Source of the DNA: an uncultured Christensenella sp.
Lineage (GTDB): Bacteria > Bacillota > Clostridia > Christensenellales > UBA3700
DNA: 5,595 bases
Assembly (NCBI GenBank): GCA_910578245.1
Contig: CAJTPC010000048.1
Location: 1 to 5,595, forward strand
Direction: 5' to 3'
Below are positions 4,619-5,595 of the stretch, piece after piece (within the stretch, counting starts at the first letter, position 1; each line of letters begins with the position of its first letter). A program made the position numbers and the translations under genes. The notes beneath the pieces are model-generated. The model worked only from the letters and a program-made list of their open reading frames with translations, was not told the origin of the DNA and did not search any database.

Positions 4619-5149
4619 ATGAAAGTGATAGCAATAGTATTGATATGTTTGGTATTGATAATCGTCGGGGTATATGCGGTTAAAGTAAACAATAAAGCAA
4701 GCGATGAAGAAACTTATTTAAGAATACATATAAGAGCAAATAGCAACGATGCTATAGATCAAAGCGTTAAGTACAAGGTCAAAGAGAGTATAGTCGACTT
4801 TATGACGCCTGCGCTTGAGAACGTGAGCAGTAAGAGTGAAGCAATGCAAATTTTGCAAGACAATATTGTCGCAATGAAAGTAGTCGCTGACAATACTTTA
4901 GCGCGTAACGGCTATGAGTATACGTCAAAAGTCAGCCTTCGCAAAGAAGAATTTCCCGCAAGAACTTACGGAGATTTGACGCTTGATTGCGGTGTATACG
5001 ACGCCTTGATAATCGAACTTGGAAGCGGGGAAGGCGACAACTGGTGGTGCGTGGTATTTCCGCCGTTATGCTTTGTCGGCGAAAATAAGAACAACGTGGA
5101 GTACAAGTCGTTCTTTGCTCAGCTTTATCACAAGATAGCAGGCAAGTAA
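4619..5149 (+). CDS. spoIIR: Stage II sporulation protein R (SpoIIR)
   Basis: A 176-residue secreted signalling protein. In sporulating Firmicutes it is made in the forespore under sigma-F, exported to the intermembrane space, and triggers the mother-cell protease SpoIIGA to cleave pro-sigma-E. An N-terminal hydrophobic segment (residues 3-20) acts as signal or anchor. Family motifs are clear: YLRIHIRANSN (33-43), DQSVKYKVKESI (47-58), FPARTYGDLTL (112-122), and GSGEGDNWWCVVFPPLCFV (135-153) with the conserved tryptophan pair and cysteines C144 and C151. C124 is an additional cysteine. It is shorter than the B. subtilis protein (about 220 residues) but complete for the conserved core, and clostridial members of this length are usual. 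The start at 4619 is preferred over longer in-frame options because a Shine-Dalgarno lies there and the signal segment begins directly. It stands alone between a terminator and a shared bidirectional terminator, and its presence marks the organism as a spore former. Confidence 0.95.
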   Translation: MKVIAIVLICLVLIIVGVYAVKVNNKASDEETYLRIHIRANSNDAIDQSVKYKVKESIVDFMTPALENVSSKSEAMQILQDNIVAMKVVADNTLARNGYEYTSKVSLRKEEFPARTYGDLTLDCGVYDALIIELGSGEGDNWWCVVFPPLCFVGENKNNVEYKSFFAQLYHKIAGK

Positions 5150-5150
5150 T

Positions 5151-5194
5151 AAAAATAAACCTCTTTCTCAAATCGAAAGAGGTCTGTTTTTATT
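5151..5194. terminator. Bidirectional terminator between spoIIR and the small membrane protein gene
   Basis: A perfect 9-bp stem (ACCTCTTTC 5159-5167, GAAAGAGGT 5175-5183) has a 7-nt loop. It is followed by CTGTTTTTATTTT on the plus strand and flanked by an A-rich run (5151-5158) that gives a T tract on the minus strand. It serves both convergent genes. Confidence 0.92.
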
Positions 5195-5201
5195 TTACCT
5201 A

Positions 5202-5435
5202 TCAGGTCAAAATAAGTTTCTTTTGAATTAGGCAAGAGAACAAGTCTATCCAACCAAGCAAGCAACCGGTAGGAAGTATAGCAAAAATAAGAATAATAAT
5301 TTGCTTTAAGGCTTTACCGTGCATTGCGGCAGAACCGCGTACTACTATCTCTGTGATCCAGTTTACGCCGGGGATAAGAAGCAAAATAATTTGCACAAGT
5401 CTAGGCAAACCCTTGAATCCGCTAACGAATGACAT
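5202..5435 (-). CDS. Small two-helix membrane protein of unknown function
   Basis: A 77-residue hydrophobic protein. The first membrane segment spans about residues 11-32 and includes IPGVNWITEI. A short basic, polar loop follows (RGSAAMHGKALK, 33-44), and the second segment spans about 45-70 and includes ILPTGCLLGWIDLFSCLI. A short basic tail (QKKLILT) closes it. Two arginine/lysine patches (8-12 and 33-44) suggest a hairpin-like topology. I do not recognise a named family, though proteins with a GWIDL-type second helix near the C-terminus are familiar among uncharacterised clostridial small membrane proteins. The gene is certainly real: a perfect AAGGAGG stands eight bases before the ATG, an extended -10 promoter lies upstream, and a terminator follows. 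It is monocistronic and convergent with spoIIR. No function is assigned. Confidence 0.85.
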   Translation of the reverse strand: MSFVSGFKGLPRLVQIILLLIPGVNWITEIVVRGSAAMHGKALKQIIILIFAILPTGCLLGWIDLFSCLIQKKLILT

Positions 5436-5443
5436 AAATCTAA

Positions 5444-5450
5444 CCTCCTT
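5444..5450 (-). promoter_or_regulatory. Consensus Shine-Dalgarno of the small membrane protein gene
   Basis: On the minus strand AAGGAGG lies eight bases upstream of the ATG (first base 5435). It is the strongest ribosome binding site in the window and confirms both coding status and start. Confidence 0.9.
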
Positions 5451-5468
5451 TTAGAATTATCTATGTAC

Positions 5469-5496
5469 ATTATATCATAATGGGAATAGATGTCAA
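5469..5496 (-). promoter_or_regulatory. Extended -10 sigma-A promoter of the small membrane protein gene
   Basis: On the minus strand a perfect TTGACA (5496-5491) and a perfect TATAAT (5474-5469) are 16 bp apart, and the -10 is preceded by TGA, an extended -10. Transcription should begin near 5462, giving a leader of about 27 nt. The -10 overlaps an inverted repeat (CATTAT-ATC-ATAATG, 5468-5482). Confidence 0.92.
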
Positions 5497-5595
5497 TACT
5501 CAATCTGTAAAAATTTGGATATGTAAGTTTTATTAGTCATACCAATAAGCAAAATCATCTTATTATATATTATATGTTATATATATTTTATTATC
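5497..5595. other. AT-rich sequence at the window end, no gene seen
   Basis: This stretch upstream of the minus-strand promoter becomes almost pure A/T from about 5560 to the edge, with repeated TATATA/TTAT tracts. It may act as an upstream element for the promoter or belong to the control region of a gene beyond the window. No open frame with a ribosome binding site is visible. Confidence 0.4.

Overview
The window looks like chromosomal DNA from a low-GC, endospore-forming Firmicute, most likely class Clostridia and possibly an uncultured gut lineage. The evidence is a clear spoIIR sporulation gene, a DUF421-DUF4363 pair of the kind seen in spore formers, a clostridial-style MurC (HPD instead of HLD/HMD in the central motif), AGGAGG-type ribosome binding sites, sigma-A promoters of textbook form and U-tailed hairpin terminators after every transcription unit. 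I see no mobile element, CRISPR array, tRNA or rRNA.

Layout from left to right. (1) The 3' end of an unidentified helical protein, closed by a terminator. (2) A two-gene operon of a DUF421 (YetF-type) membrane protein and a DUF4363 membrane-anchored protein, closed by a terminator. (3) A monocistronic murC for peptidoglycan precursor synthesis, which starts almost directly after that terminator and has no Shine-Dalgarno. (4) A convergent minus-strand gene for a medium-chain dehydrogenase/reductase (MDR, zinc-ADH superfamily) homologue that has lost most of the expected zinc and dinucleotide-binding residues. It shares a bidirectional terminator with murC and has its own strong promoter and a 5' leader of about 74 nt. 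(5) A roughly 420-bp AT-rich divergent intergenic region. (6) rpmE (ribosomal protein bL31, zinc-binding form) with a near-consensus promoter, then a terminator. (7) spoIIR with a sigma-F-like promoter just upstream, which suits its forespore role. (8) A convergent minus-strand small two-helix membrane protein, sharing a bidirectional terminator with spoIIR and driven by an extended -10 promoter, followed by very AT-rich DNA to the window end.

Most genes are single units isolated by their own promoter and terminator, so function is not strongly coupled. Sporulation is the common thread: spoIIR certainly, and the DUF421/DUF4363 pair plausibly. Cell wall synthesis and translation are represented by murC and rpmE. 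The rpmE-spoIIR adjacency resembles a reduced version of the Bacillus rpmE...prfA-prmC...spoIIR neighbourhood.

I found no clear new multi-gene system. The observations most worth a second look are the degenerate MDR protein with its structured leader, the two SD-less starts (DUF421 gene and murC) with -10-like hexamers at the spacing expected of leaderless mRNAs, and the putative sigma-F promoter of spoIIR.
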